Shown here: positions 1-9,129 of the stretch, one piece after another
Layout of the letters: the number at the start of each line of letters is the position of its first letter
Position numbering within the stretch: the first letter of the stretch is position 1
Assembly (NCBI GenBank): GCA_021813555.1
Contig: JAKAKG010000062.1
Location: 1-50,028 of the forward strand
Reading direction: 5' to 3'
Origin: Acidobacteriota bacterium
GTDB taxonomy: Bacteria; Acidobacteriota; UBA4820; DSQY01
Length of the DNA: 50,028 bases
Made by a program: the position numbers and the translations under genes
The notes under the pieces: model-generated
Database searches by the model: none
Told to the model about the DNA's origin: nothing
Seen by the model: only the letters and a program-made list of their open reading frames with translations

Positions 1-543
1 TCCATCAGAGCCTTGCGTGATCAGATTCCGGGAGTCAAGGTCGAGGTGCTGACCCCCGATTTTTCCGGCCGGGAGGAGTGTCTGAGGACGGTTCTCAGCG
101 CCGGTCCGCACGTGTTCAACCACAATCTGGAGACGGTGGAGCGGCTGACGCCGCGGATCCGAACCAAGGCCAAATACAGCCGGTCGTTGTCCGTTCTCAG
201 GATGGTACGAGAGCTTGAGCCTTCCCTGCCGACCAAGAGCGGGCTGATGGTGGGCCTGGGAGAGACCCGGGAGGAGATGCGCCAGGCCTTTCGCGACTTG
301 GCGGGAGCGGGGATCGAACGGCTCACCATCGGCCAGTACCTCCAACCCACGCGCCTCCACCATCCCGTCGTCCGCTTTTACGATCTCGATGAATTCGCCC
401 AAATGCGCGAGGAGGCCAGGGAGGCGGGCATCGCCGCCGTCCTCTCCGGGCCCCTCGTGAGAAGCTCATACCACGCGGGGGAGTTTGTGGCCTCGGGGCA
501 GGGAGCTGAACGCGGGAAGCAGGAAGCAGAGGCGCCGGCGTAA
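1..543 (+). CDS. lipA: Lipoyl synthase, C-terminal part (5' end outside window)
   Basis: Radical-SAM enzyme that inserts two sulfurs into protein-bound octanoyl groups to make lipoyl cofactors. Only the last ~180 residues are present; the frame is open from base 1. Characteristic LipA stretches are visible: VLTPDFSG, a region reading VFNHNLETVERL, TKSGLMVGLGE, the LTIGQYLQP segment and the closing GPLVRSSYHAGE, which contains the RSSY motif conserved at LipA C-termini. The cluster-binding N-terminal cysteines lie upstream of the window. The C-terminus after the conserved part is short and Gln/Glu/Ala-rich, reading into a simple-sequence tract. Identification is firm; the operon upstream cannot be seen. 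Confidence 0.95.
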   Translation, partial: SIRALRDQIPGVKVEVLTPDFSGREECLRTVLSAGPHVFNHNLETVERLTPRIRTKAKYSRSLSVLRMVRELEPSLPTKSGLMVGLGETREEMRQAFRDLAGAGIERLTIGQYLQPTRLHHPVVRFYDLDEFAQMREEAREAGIAAVLSGPLVRSSYHAGEFVASGQGAERGKQEAEAPA

Positions 544-550
544 AGGCCAG

Positions 551-618
551 CAAGGAAGTAAGGAAGCAAGGAAGTGAGGAAGTAAAGAAGTAAGGAAGTT
601 AAGGAGGCAAGAAGAAGC
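551..618. repeat. Degenerate purine-rich tandem tract (AAGGAAGT-type unit)
   Basis: About eight imperfect copies of an 8-nt purine unit close to AAGGAAGT follow the lipA stop codon directly. No gene or hairpin is seen. It is one member of a set of intergenic simple-sequence tracts in this window. Confidence 0.7.
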
Positions 619-650
619 GATCGTTTCATCCGCTACCCGGTTTGCTGTTC

Positions 651-692
651 TCTCCTTTCCGCTTTCCGAATTCCGAACTCGGCTTTCCCCGC
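651..692. repeat. TTTCCG/GAATTCCG simple-sequence tract
   Basis: Pyrimidine-rich spacer containing TTTCCGCTTTCCGAATTCCG. Its reverse complement matches the GGAATTCGGAAAG units found at 35588-35702 and 43711-43815. It lies in the leader region of the sigma-54 regulator gene. Confidence 0.65.
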
Positions 693-749
693 CCCCTCCA
701 CCTTGCCGGCGGGGGCCGCTGCGCCTACCATGATCAGGGGAGGGCTCCC

Positions 750-2120
750 GTGCCGACCGATGTGCTGATCGTCGAAGATGAGCCGGATACCACGGCGCTC
801 CTGCAAGAGATTCTCGTACAATATCCCGTAGCCGTGGCCTCCGCCATGACGGTGCGGGCAGCCTTGGAGGCCAACGAGCGGGACCACCCCCACGTCATCC
901 TCCTGGATTTCAAGCTCCCCGACGGCGACGGGCTGACCATGGTGCCCGCGCTGCTCCGGGAAAACCCGTCCGCGCAGATCGTTCTCATGAGCGCCTACAG
1001 TACCGTCCAGATGGCCGTTGATGCATTGCGGGAAGGGGTGCTGGACGTCATCGCCAAGCCCTTCAAGGTTCATCAGCTGGAAATCACGGTTCAGCGGGCC
1101 CTCCACGTGGCGGCCCTTCTGGCCCAGTCTCGCGAGAGCAGGGGGGACCTTGAACGGCGCTTTCTTTTTCCCAAGCTCCTGGGACAGTCCCCCGCGTTTC
1201 TGGAGGCCGTGCGGTTGTCGAGCCAGGTGGCGGTCACCGATGCCACGGTGCTCATCACGGGCGAGAGCGGCACGGGCAAGGAGCTCTTCGCGCGGGCCAT
1301 CCACCACAATTCCAAGCGCCACCTCAAGCCCTTTTTCCCCATCAACTGTTCCGCCATCCCCGATACTCTTTTGGAGAGTGAGCTTTTTGGCTATAGGAAG
1401 GGCTCCTTCACGGGGGCCGATGAGGACCGCCCAGGCATCCTAGAACGTGCCCGGGGGGGTACGGTGTTCCTGGACGAGATCGCCGAAACCTCGCCGGCCT
1501 TTCAGGCCAAGCTCCTGCGCGTCCTTCAGGACGGCGAGTACCTCCCCCTGGGAGCGGTGGACTTGAAGCGGTGCGACGTGCGGATCCTGGTGGCGACCAA
1601 CAAGCCCTTGGACCGCTGGGTGGAAGACGGGAAGTTCAGGCACGATCTCTACTACCGCATCAACGGGTTCGAGATCTTCCTTCCGCCCCTGTCAGAGCGC
1701 AAGGAGGACATCCAGCTTCTGGCGAGGGAGTTCCTGCAGGAGTTCGCCCAGAAGTACGACAAGGCCGTCTCGGGGTTCACCCCCGAAGCCCGCCGCGCTC
1801 TCATGGAGCATGTTTGGAGCGGCAACGTGAGGGAGCTTCGCAACAAGGTGGAAATGGCCTGCATTCTTTGCGCTTCGGACAAGATCGGCCGGAGCGACCT
1901 ATTCCCTCAGCGGCCCGGGGCGCGGCGGAGCAAGGCAGGGCGAGGGGCGTCCATCGCCCTGCCCGAAGGGGGCCTGGAGTGGGATGCCATGGAGGAGGCC
2001 CTCCTCACGGAAGCGCTCCAGCGCAGTGGCGGGAATCTCTCGAAGGCGTCAAGGCTCCTTGGGTTGAGCCGGCCCAAGTTTAAATACCGCGCCCGAAAAT
2101 ACGGCCTCATCCAGGAGTGA
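750..2120 (+). CDS. Sigma-54-dependent response regulator (REC-AAA+-Fis HTH)
   Basis: NtrC-family transcription activator of 456 aa. Receiver domain at residues ~4-118 with acidic pocket E9/D10, phospho-acceptor D53 (LLDFKLPDG), S81 and K103. AAA+ domain at ~140-375 with Walker A GESGTGKE and the sigma-54-contact loop reading GSFTGA instead of the usual GAFTGA. A Fis-type helix-turn-helix closes the protein. The GTG at 750 is chosen because AGGGGAGGG ends 6 nt upstream and the receiver begins immediately; an open frame reaches back to 642 but gives no homologous sequence. No kinase is adjacent. A sigma-54 promoter lies 210 bp downstream before mscS, so that operon is the likely target (inference). 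Confidence 0.9.
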   Translation: MPTDVLIVEDEPDTTALLQEILVQYPVAVASAMTVRAALEANERDHPHVILLDFKLPDGDGLTMVPALLRENPSAQIVLMSAYSTVQMAVDALREGVLDVIAKPFKVHQLEITVQRALHVAALLAQSRESRGDLERRFLFPKLLGQSPAFLEAVRLSSQVAVTDATVLITGESGTGKELFARAIHHNSKRHLKPFFPINCSAIPDTLLESELFGYRKGSFTGADEDRPGILERARGGTVFLDEIAETSPAFQAKLLRVLQDGEYLPLGAVDLKRCDVRILVATNKPLDRWVEDGKFRHDLYYRINGFEIFLPPLSERKEDIQLLAREFLQEFAQKYDKAVSGFTPEARRALMEHVWSGNVRELRNKVEMACILCASDKIGRSDLFPQRPGARRSKAGRGASIALPEGGLEWDAMEEALLTEALQRSGGNLSKASRLLGLSRPKFKYRARKYGLIQE

Positions 2121-2181
2121 TCCTCGCCGCGCTCGTGTGGCAAGGATCACGAGGTGGGCGTTGCGAGGTTTCTCCATCCTT

Positions 2182-2246
2182 TGTGTACAAGACAAAACGT
2201 GGGTTAAATGGATCAAATAGTTTAATAAGTTATCAAATGGTACACA
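2182..2246. promoter_or_regulatory. Widely spaced inverted repeat, possible activator site
   Basis: TGTGTAC at 2182-2188 is matched by its exact reverse complement GTACACA at 2240-2246, in a locally AT-rich stretch otherwise rare in this window. It lies about 110-175 bp upstream of the predicted start of transcription at ~2356, where enhancer sites for sigma-54 activators usually sit. The activator link is inference. Confidence 0.35.
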
Positions 2247-2329
2247 GAGAATTCTCCTCCCATGGCAGCCGGTTGCCTGAACTCCTTGAAATTGTAGACC
2301 TTCATGCGGGGCGCGTGGGGCGTAAGCTA

Positions 2330-2345
2330 TGGCACGCGACTTGCC
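2330..2345 (+). promoter_or_regulatory. Sigma-54 (-24/-12) promoter of mscS operon
   Basis: TGGCACG, four bases, then TTGCC: 11 of 12 positions match the TGGCACG-N4-TTGCW consensus, and the invariant GG and GC are separated by exactly 10 bp. Predicted transcription start is ~2356, 157 nt before the mscS start. It sits directly downstream of a sigma-54 activator gene. Confidence 0.85.
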
Positions 2346-2362
2346 TACTGGTACCGCGTACT

Positions 2363-2407
2363 AAAGGGAGTCAGCGAGGTCGACATAGGAGCCTTCGGGC
2401 TCCCTTT
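2363..2407 (+). promoter_or_regulatory. Structured 5' leader with overlapping hairpins
   Basis: Just after the predicted sigma-54 start, GGAGCC (2388-2393) and GGCTCC (2398-2403) form a stem closed by a TTCG tetraloop. AAAGGGAG (2363-2370) can instead pair with CTCCCTTT (2400-2407). The two full stems share bases 2400-2403, so they compete unless partly stacked. The leader may attenuate or sense something; no known riboswitch class was recognised. Confidence 0.45.
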
Positions 2408-2512
2408 GCGTATGCGGTTCACCCATCGAGATGCCGGCCAAAGTCCTGTACAATGGTTCCTCCGCTCGGGGCGGCCCTGGCGTCCCGGAGGCGGTTCCCC
2501 GAGAGGTTGGAC

Positions 2513-3433
2513 ATGACACTGGCTCCGTCACTCCTGCATGTTCCCGAACCCTCCGAATGGGAAATTTGGGCTCCTCATACGTGGGCACCGTGGCTTTCCG
2601 TCCGTTTCTTCAGGATGGGGCTCTTCTTTTTCGGGGCTTTCTTGCTGGACCGGGCCTGGCGCACCCTGCTGAGACGGCTTTTGACCGCGGCGCTGCGGAG
2701 AGATCCGGGGAGCGAGCGAGACCTGGAACAGCGGCTGGATACCATAGAGGTGGTGGTAAGGCGCATGGGTTCCCTCTCGATCTATCTGGCTGCGTCGCTG
2801 ATGACGCTGGCCGATTTCGGGGTGCAGGTGGGGCCTCTGCTGGCTGGCCTGGGCATCGTGGGGGTGGCGGTGGGTTTCGGAGCCCAGTATATGATCCGGG
2901 ACCTCATCAATGGCTTCTTCCTCCTCGCGGAGGACCAGTTTCGCGTGGGTGATTCGGTGAAGGTGGGCGACTTTTCAGGTTCCGTGGAGACCATGACCCT
3001 CAGGAGCACGCGGCTCCGGGCCTTGGGCGGCGAAGTGATCACCATTCCCAACGGGGAGATCCGGTCGGTCACCAACTATTCGAGGCACTGGTCGAGGGCC
3101 GTTCTGGACGTGGGTGTGGCACGCGGCTCGGACCTTCACGCGGTGTTCGAGGCCCTTCAGGAGGCGTGCCGCCGGGCGAGGGCCGACGCCGAGGTCTCCG
3201 AGGCGTACTTGGAGGACCCCCAAGTGGTGGGTGTCACTGATTTCACCGACTCGGCCACGCGAGTGCGAGTCACGGCCAAGGTGGCTCCGGGCCGCCAGTG
3301 GGACGTGGAGCGTGCCCTTCGGCGGGCGGTGAGCGACGTCCTCACCGAGCGGGACGTGCCCCTGCCATCCCTGCGGCAGGAGGTGGCCCTCGACGAGACC
3401 AGCCGAGATGCCCTCCTTGGGGCGGGGAGCTAG
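2513..3433 (+). CDS. mscS: Small-conductance mechanosensitive channel, MscS family
   Basis: 306-aa inner-membrane channel that opens on membrane tension and releases solutes on osmotic downshock. After an amphipathic N-terminus there are hydrophobic segments at ~28-45 and ~90-108, then the pore helix: LLAGLGIVGVAVGFGAQ, the Gly/Ala-packed TM3 pattern of MscS, followed by LINGFFLLAEDQFRVGD. The beta domain contains GEVITIPNGEI and the alpha/beta C-terminus follows. The ATG at 2513 is used because GAGAGGT precedes it by 5 nt; the open frame runs much further upstream through the leader but is not coding-like. It is the first gene after the sigma-54 promoter at 2330 and 3 nt from the next gene. 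Confidence 0.9.
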   Translation: MTLAPSLLHVPEPSEWEIWAPHTWAPWLSVRFFRMGLFFFGAFLLDRAWRTLLRRLLTAALRRDPGSERDLEQRLDTIEVVVRRMGSLSIYLAASLMTLADFGVQVGPLLAGLGIVGVAVGFGAQYMIRDLINGFFLLAEDQFRVGDSVKVGDFSGSVETMTLRSTRLRALGGEVITIPNGEIRSVTNYSRHWSRAVLDVGVARGSDLHAVFEALQEACRRARADAEVSEAYLEDPQVVGVTDFTDSATRVRVTAKVAPGRQWDVERALRRAVSDVLTERDVPLPSLRQEVALDETSRDALLGAGS

Positions 3434-3436
3434 CGG

Positions 3437-4081
3437 ATGAACGATGCCGTCGTGCTGAATTCGAGCCTCTTCGTGGCCTTGATCGCCGTGGCGGGCGTCC
3501 ACGCCCTCCTTCCCACCCACTGGCTGTCCTTTGTCCTCGTGGCGAGGGCCCAGCGGTGGCCCCGGACGCGGATGCTCAAGGTGGTCCTCCTGTCGGGCTT
3601 GGGCCACGTCACGACCACCACGCTCGTGGGATTGGCCGCGGCTGCCCTGGGCAAAGGCGTGCAGAAGTACGTGGGGAACTTGGACACACCGCTCCCGGCA
3701 CTCATCCTGGCGGCCTTCGGCCTCTACTACCTGGTCATGGGCTGGCGGCGGGAAGGGCACCGCCACTGCGCGCACGACCACGCGGAAGACCCGATTCAGG
3801 CCGACCGGGTGGCCGTAGGCGCCCTGTTCCTCGAAATGACCCTCTCACCTTGCGAGACGCTCATTCCCATCTTCTTCGCGGCGGGATCGTTTTCCTGGAC
3901 CACCCTCCTCCTCATGGCGGTGCTCATGAGCGTCGTGACCATCCTGGCCATGGGGATCCTGGCGTTCCTGGGCTACACGGGGTACGAGAAGCTCACGTTC
4001 CCCTGGCTGGAGCACAACGAGCGCATGGTCCTGGGGGTCCTGCTCCTGGTCCTGGGCGGCTTCGGCTACTTCTTCCACTGA
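3437..4081 (+). CDS. Polytopic membrane protein, putative metal-ion permease
   Basis: 214-aa membrane protein with about six hydrophobic segments. The N-terminal GVHALLPTHWLSF resembles the HxxxP/TH segments of the NicO/RcnA/LysE-like exporter superfamily. A His/Asp-rich loop (HRHCAHDHAED, residues ~114-124) lies between membrane segments, and another helix contains EMTLSPCETLIPIFFA. The loop suggests a divalent or heavy-metal substrate, but the exact family and direction of transport are not established. It starts 3 nt after the mscS stop, so the two are almost certainly co-transcribed from the sigma-54 promoter. It ends 3 nt before the convergent protease gene. Confidence 0.6.
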   Translation: MNDAVVLNSSLFVALIAVAGVHALLPTHWLSFVLVARAQRWPRTRMLKVVLLSGLGHVTTTTLVGLAAAALGKGVQKYVGNLDTPLPALILAAFGLYYLVMGWRREGHRHCAHDHAEDPIQADRVAVGALFLEMTLSPCETLIPIFFAAGSFSWTTLLLMAVLMSVVTILAMGILAFLGYTGYEKLTFPWLEHNERMVLGVLLLVLGGFGYFFH

Positions 4082-4084
4082 TCC

Positions 4085-5647
4085 TCACCGGTCGTAGGCC
4101 TGGAAAGCCACCACGTTGCTCCTGTAGTCGAAGTAGATGGCGAAGGGGTCCAGGATGTTGCGGCCGAGGAGGCCGTAGGTCGCGATGTTGGTGTCCTGGG
4201 GAATCTCCATGACCTGGCACGGGGAGAGCTTGAAGCGGGCGGGACCTAGCCAGAGGGTCACGCCGTTGGCCTGTCCCGAAAGGGCCGCCCCTGACAGCCC
4301 CGAAGTGTGCTTGGACTGGGCCGCGCGGTTGATATGGACGCCCAGCTCCTCAGCGTACTGGCCCGCGATGAAGGTGGTCCACGCCCCCGTGTCCACGAGA
4401 AAGCTCAGCCCCGCCCGCTCCTGGACTTTCACCTCCACGTAAGGTTTGCCGCTGAACCACAGGGACTTCACGGAGAAGGACCCGCCCGGCATGGCTATTT
4501 CAGGCTTGGTTCCCGTGGGATAGAGGGTCACCTTGCCTCTGCGGCGGTCGTAGAGAACCCCGTGCGCCGAAAAGAGGGACAAGGGAATCAAGCCGCCCGT
4601 CTCCTTCCAGAAGTCGTTGTTCTCTTCGATGACCATGGCGGGCACGTTCTTCATGGAGAACCCGCCGATGGACAAGGCCCTGATCAGCACCCAGGAGCTC
4701 TTTTGTGGACCCTCGTAGCCGATGCCGAGATAAGAGGCCGCGGAGACCGGCTGGAGGCCCAGGTCCTTCACCACGTCCTTGGTCACGAGCACGGTGTCGG
4801 CGCCTGAATCCAGGAGCATGGGCCTCTCTTTGGCTCCGTTGAAGGACACGGGCACGACCACGCGCGAGGAGGTGGTCATCTCGGCTGTGGAGTCTAGGTC
4901 CCAACTTCCCCACTGGAGGGCGGAGAGGCTTCGAGTCTCGCTCTTCTCTTTGAGCTTGACGGTGATCGGGGTCTCGCCGGCGGGTGCTTCTTGAAAGAGT
5001 TCGCCCTCGCCGGCGGCGGCGAAAATCTGTTTGATGGATTCGTACTCGGCTTTGTTCTTGGGGTCCAAGGCCATGGCCTGATCCGCGTGTTTGATGCCCT
5101 CGGCCACGCTGGGGTTGATCTGAAGTGAATAGCGCAGCAGGACGGCGGGGGGCTCGGGCCACCTCGCCAAGCCTTGGGCCACCAACTGCCGCGCTTCGAT
5201 TTCTTGTCCCAGGGTCATGAGGGTACGGGCGCTCTGCCGGTAGGCGAGGCCTGCCCAGTCCTTGTCAGGGCAGCCGTAGAGGGCGCTCCATGCCTGGATA
5301 GCCTGGGGGAACATGCGTGCGGCGTAGGCACATTCGCCCACGCGGTAACGCAGGCCCGGCTCGTTGGGGTGCTGGCCCGCCAGCGGCACCGCGAGCCGAA
5401 GGGCGTCCATGGGCCGGTCCAGGCCCAGCAGGGCATCCACCCGAAACGCCTGGAAGTCCACGCTGGCCGGGTTGGCCTTGAGGCCAGCCTCCGCTGCCGC
5501 CAGGGCCTCCGCGTATTTGTCCTGCGCGAGAAGGGCGCGGACGGGCGCGGGATCGGGCTGCGCCGCGGGCTTGCCCGAGTCTTGTCCCCAGAGACACCAC
5601 GAAGATCCCACCAACAATCCCGCCAGAACCCACACACCTCGCTTCAT
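4085..5647 (-). CDS. Secreted TPR protein with two retropepsin-like aspartyl protease domains
   Basis: 520 aa. Signal peptide ([17 protein letters not shown]...), then TPR-like helical repeats (~35-215), then two aspartic-protease lobes. Each lobe has a catalytic motif: LLDSGAD with D280 and FLVDTGA with D419. Each also ends in a hydrophobic-Gly segment ([21 protein letters not shown]). Retropepsins work as dimers of one D(T/S)G each, so two in one chain could fold as an internal dimer (inference). The ATG at 5647 has AGGGGAGG at 9 nt; an ATG at 5656 abuts that Shine-Dalgarno and is less likely. A paralogue of the same architecture lies at 17610-19190. Substrate unknown. Confidence 0.8.
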   Translation of the reverse strand: MKRGVWVLAGLLVGSSWCLWGQDSGKPAAQPDPAPVRALLAQDKYAEALAAAEAGLKANPASVDFQAFRVDALLGLDRPMDALRLAVPLAGQHPNEPGLRYRVGECAYAARMFPQAIQAWSALYGCPDKDWAGLAYRQSARTLMTLGQEIEARQLVAQGLARWPEPPAVLLRYSLQINPSVAEGIKHADQAMALDPKNKAEYESIKQIFAAAGEGELFQEAPAGETPITVKLKEKSETRSLSALQWGSWDLDSTAEMTTSSRVVVPVSFNGAKERPMLLDSGADTVLVTKDVVKDLGLQPVSAASYLGIGYEGPQKSSWVLIRALSIGGFSMKNVPAMVIEENNDFWKETGGLIPLSLFSAHGVLYDRRRGKVTLYPTGTKPEIAMPGGSFSVKSLWFSGKPYVEVKVQERAGLSFLVDTGAWTTFIAGQYAEELGVHINRAAQSKHTSGLSGAALSGQANGVTLWLGPARFKLSPCQVMEIPQDTNIATYGLLGRNILDPFAIYFDYRSNVVAFQAYDR

Positions 5648-5725
5648 GCCTGTCATCCTCCCCTGGGACACTCCTGTTCTGGAACGCATGCAGTCTACCA
5701 CCGGGCCGGACGGAAGGCCAAGAGC

Positions 5726-5754
5726 TTGCCGGATCGCCCGTATTCTGATATACT
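5726..5754 (+). promoter_or_regulatory. Sigma-70-type promoter of typA
   Basis: TTGCCG, 17-bp spacer, TATACT (4/6 and 5/6 matches). Predicted start ~5761, about 90 nt before the typA GTG. Confidence 0.65.
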
Positions 5755-5849
5755 TACCTCTTCCCTGCGACAAGCGGAGTCGTGGGTTCCGGCCGAGGGT
5801 TCAGGGGAGAGTGTCTGTCCGTGTAACCGCCGGACCAAGGAGAATCAAA

Positions 5850-7667
<1,818 letters not shown>

Positions 7668-7669
7668 GG

Positions 7670-7701
7670 GCGCGAGACGCGAAACGCGAGGCGAAAAAAA
7701 A
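7670..7701. repeat. Short CGCGARRCG tract after typA
   Basis: Repeated GCGAGACGCGAAACGCGAGGCG-like units, each CGCGA(G/A)-type, ending in eight As. The A run doubles as the U-tract of the minus-strand terminator. Too short to be certain it belongs with the other spacer tracts. Confidence 0.4.
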
Positions 7702-7719
7702 GCGAACAGATGCTTCGCT
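7694..7719 (-). terminator. Rho-independent terminator of the diguanylate cyclase gene
   Basis: Read on the minus strand: AGCGAA, 7-nt loop, TTCGCT, then seven or more Ts. It lies about 50 nt beyond the stop of the gene at 7770-8993. Confidence 0.8.
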
Positions 7720-7769
7720 GAATGGCCTGAGGGCCTAAAGCGCTTCCCTCAGTCTCGCCTTGCTCACCT

Positions 7770-8993
7770 TCACCGGCAGAGGCGGTTTCGGCCCTGTTCC
7801 TTGGCTCGGTAGAGGGCACGGTCGGAGGCCTGGAGAACTGCTTTAGGGTCGGCCCCCGCGGCGCCCTCGGCCAAGCCCACGCTCACCGTGACTGAGACTC
7901 GCCGTTTGGCGCGCCCCGCTTTCGGCCGGGCGGGTTTGGCCTCGGGCCGGTCCTGGGCCCGCAGGGTCAGGCCGGACTCGGCGATGGCCCGCCGCACCGT
8001 TTCCAAGTGAGGGGCCGCGTCTCTCGCCGCGCTTCCCGGAAAAATGACCGCGAATTCTTCCCCCCCGTATCGGTAGGCCGTTCCGCCACCGCCCACCTCC
8101 GCGAGCCTGGCCGCCACCAGCTTGAGCACCTGATCCCCCACGTCATGACCGTAACGGTCGTTGAAGGTCTTGAAGTGGTCCACGTCCACCATGGCCACGG
8201 CCAAAGGCCCTTCCATCCGGTCCAGGGTTTCGTTCAGGGCCCGGCGGGCCGCCAGACCCGTGAGGTCGTCCTTGAAGGCCATGGCGTGCCCCGCCTCCAC
8301 GACCGACAGGCCCAGGCCGAGGGCCCCGGCGGCCAAATAGAGGGTGGAGGCGGAGTCCGGGGTTCCAGGGGCGAGCGCCAGGAGCGCCGCTACGGCGGCC
8401 CAGAGGAATCCCGCGTTGACGGCCCCCCTCCTGGCAGCCACGAGGACCGCCAACGCCGTGATGGCAAGGGCGAAGGCCGCCACGGCCGGGGTCGGGAGGG
8501 CCAGGGAGCCCAGCGGCGATCCTTCGGGAAAGCGGTGGGAGAGGGCCGCGGCCATGCGGCAGTCGGGTGCCGAGCCCAGAAGGAAGACGGCTGGAATCTG
8601 TGCCAGCAATGCTCCGACCACGGCCGCGGTCCATCGTGAGACGAGGCCCCTTTCCCTCAGGAAGGCCAGGATGGCCAGGTCCGAGGGGAGGAGAAAAGCG
8701 GTGGCGTCGAAGACGATGCGGCCTCCTCCCGAAAGGGCCTGGCTGCCCGGTGCGAATGCCAGCAGCAGACGGTCGGCCAAGGCCAGGGCCAGAACCGCGA
8801 AGATCACGCGCGGGCGGTTGAACCGCCAAGCCAGGAGTGCGGAGGATATCCAGATCACGTACGGGTACCACGGGGCGGAGCCGGGAAGGGTGCCCGGAAG
8901 GACTCCCGCCGTCACCAGCCCTGCGCAGAGGGCTACCACGAGCCCCGAAGGCAGGATGAGGGCCGCCCACGTCCGCCATCCCGGTCCCTTCAC
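7770..8993 (-). CDS. Membrane-bound diguanylate cyclase (GGDEF)
   Basis: 407 aa. The N-terminal half (~10-235) is a series of about eight hydrophobic helices forming a membrane sensor region. The C-terminal GGDEF domain makes c-di-GMP from two GTP: DDLTGLAARRAL, MVDVDHFKTFNDRYGHDVGDQ, and the active-site loop as YRYGGEEF, an active variant. The RxxD inhibitory site is not evident. An insertion of basic residues (AKPARPKAGRAKRR) splits the domain before VSVTVSVGLAEG. The GTG at 8993 has GGAGGAGGGAGG just upstream and opens at the first membrane segment; ATG 9032 and TTG 9050 are alternatives lacking a ribosome site. Divergent from gltX. Confidence 0.88.
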   Translation of the reverse strand: MKGPGWRTWAALILPSGLVVALCAGLVTAGVLPGTLPGSAPWYPYVIWISSALLAWRFNRPRVIFAVLALALADRLLLAFAPGSQALSGGGRIVFDATAFLLPSDLAILAFLRERGLVSRWTAAVVGALLAQIPAVFLLGSAPDCRMAAALSHRFPEGSPLGSLALPTPAVAAFALAITALAVLVAARRGAVNAGFLWAAVAALLALAPGTPDSASTLYLAAGALGLGLSVVEAGHAMAFKDDLTGLAARRALNETLDRMEGPLAVAMVDVDHFKTFNDRYGHDVGDQVLKLVAARLAEVGGGGTAYRYGGEEFAVIFPGSAARDAAPHLETVRRAIAESGLTLRAQDRPEAKPARPKAGRAKRRVSVTVSVGLAEGAAGADPKAVLQASDRALYRAKEQGRNRLCR

Positions 8994-9081
8994 GCCCTCC
9001 CTCCTCCCGCCGCGCGGCCGCCGCGGACCCATCAACCATAGCAGGGGCAAGGGTCGGACGAAAGGGGTCGGGGTCTACTGC

Positions 9082-9110
9082 TTGTCATCCGGGCCTCGTG
9101 AAGCTAGAAT
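9082..9110 (+). promoter_or_regulatory. Sigma-70-type promoter of gltX
   Basis: TTGTCA, 17-bp spacer, TAGAAT (5/6 and 5/6). Predicted start ~9117, only ~13 nt before the ATG, with GGAGG in between. Confidence 0.75.
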
Positions 9111-9129
9111 CAGCCGGCCTGGAGGTCTC

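Noticed and set aside
642-749. Coding N-terminal extension of the first sigma-54 regulator
   Set aside because: Consists of the TTTCCG simple-sequence tract; GTG 750 has a ribosome site and starts the receiver fold.
5712-5732. Second GG-N10-GC element (AGGCCAAGAGCTTGCC) before typA as a sigma-54 promoter
   Set aside because: Only 7/12 matches, overlaps the better sigma-70 -35 box, and typA is normally a housekeeping gene.
5364-5849. N-terminal extension of TypA from upstream in-frame starts
   Set aside because: Overlaps the divergent protease gene and the promoter at 5726-5754; homologous sequence begins at 5850.
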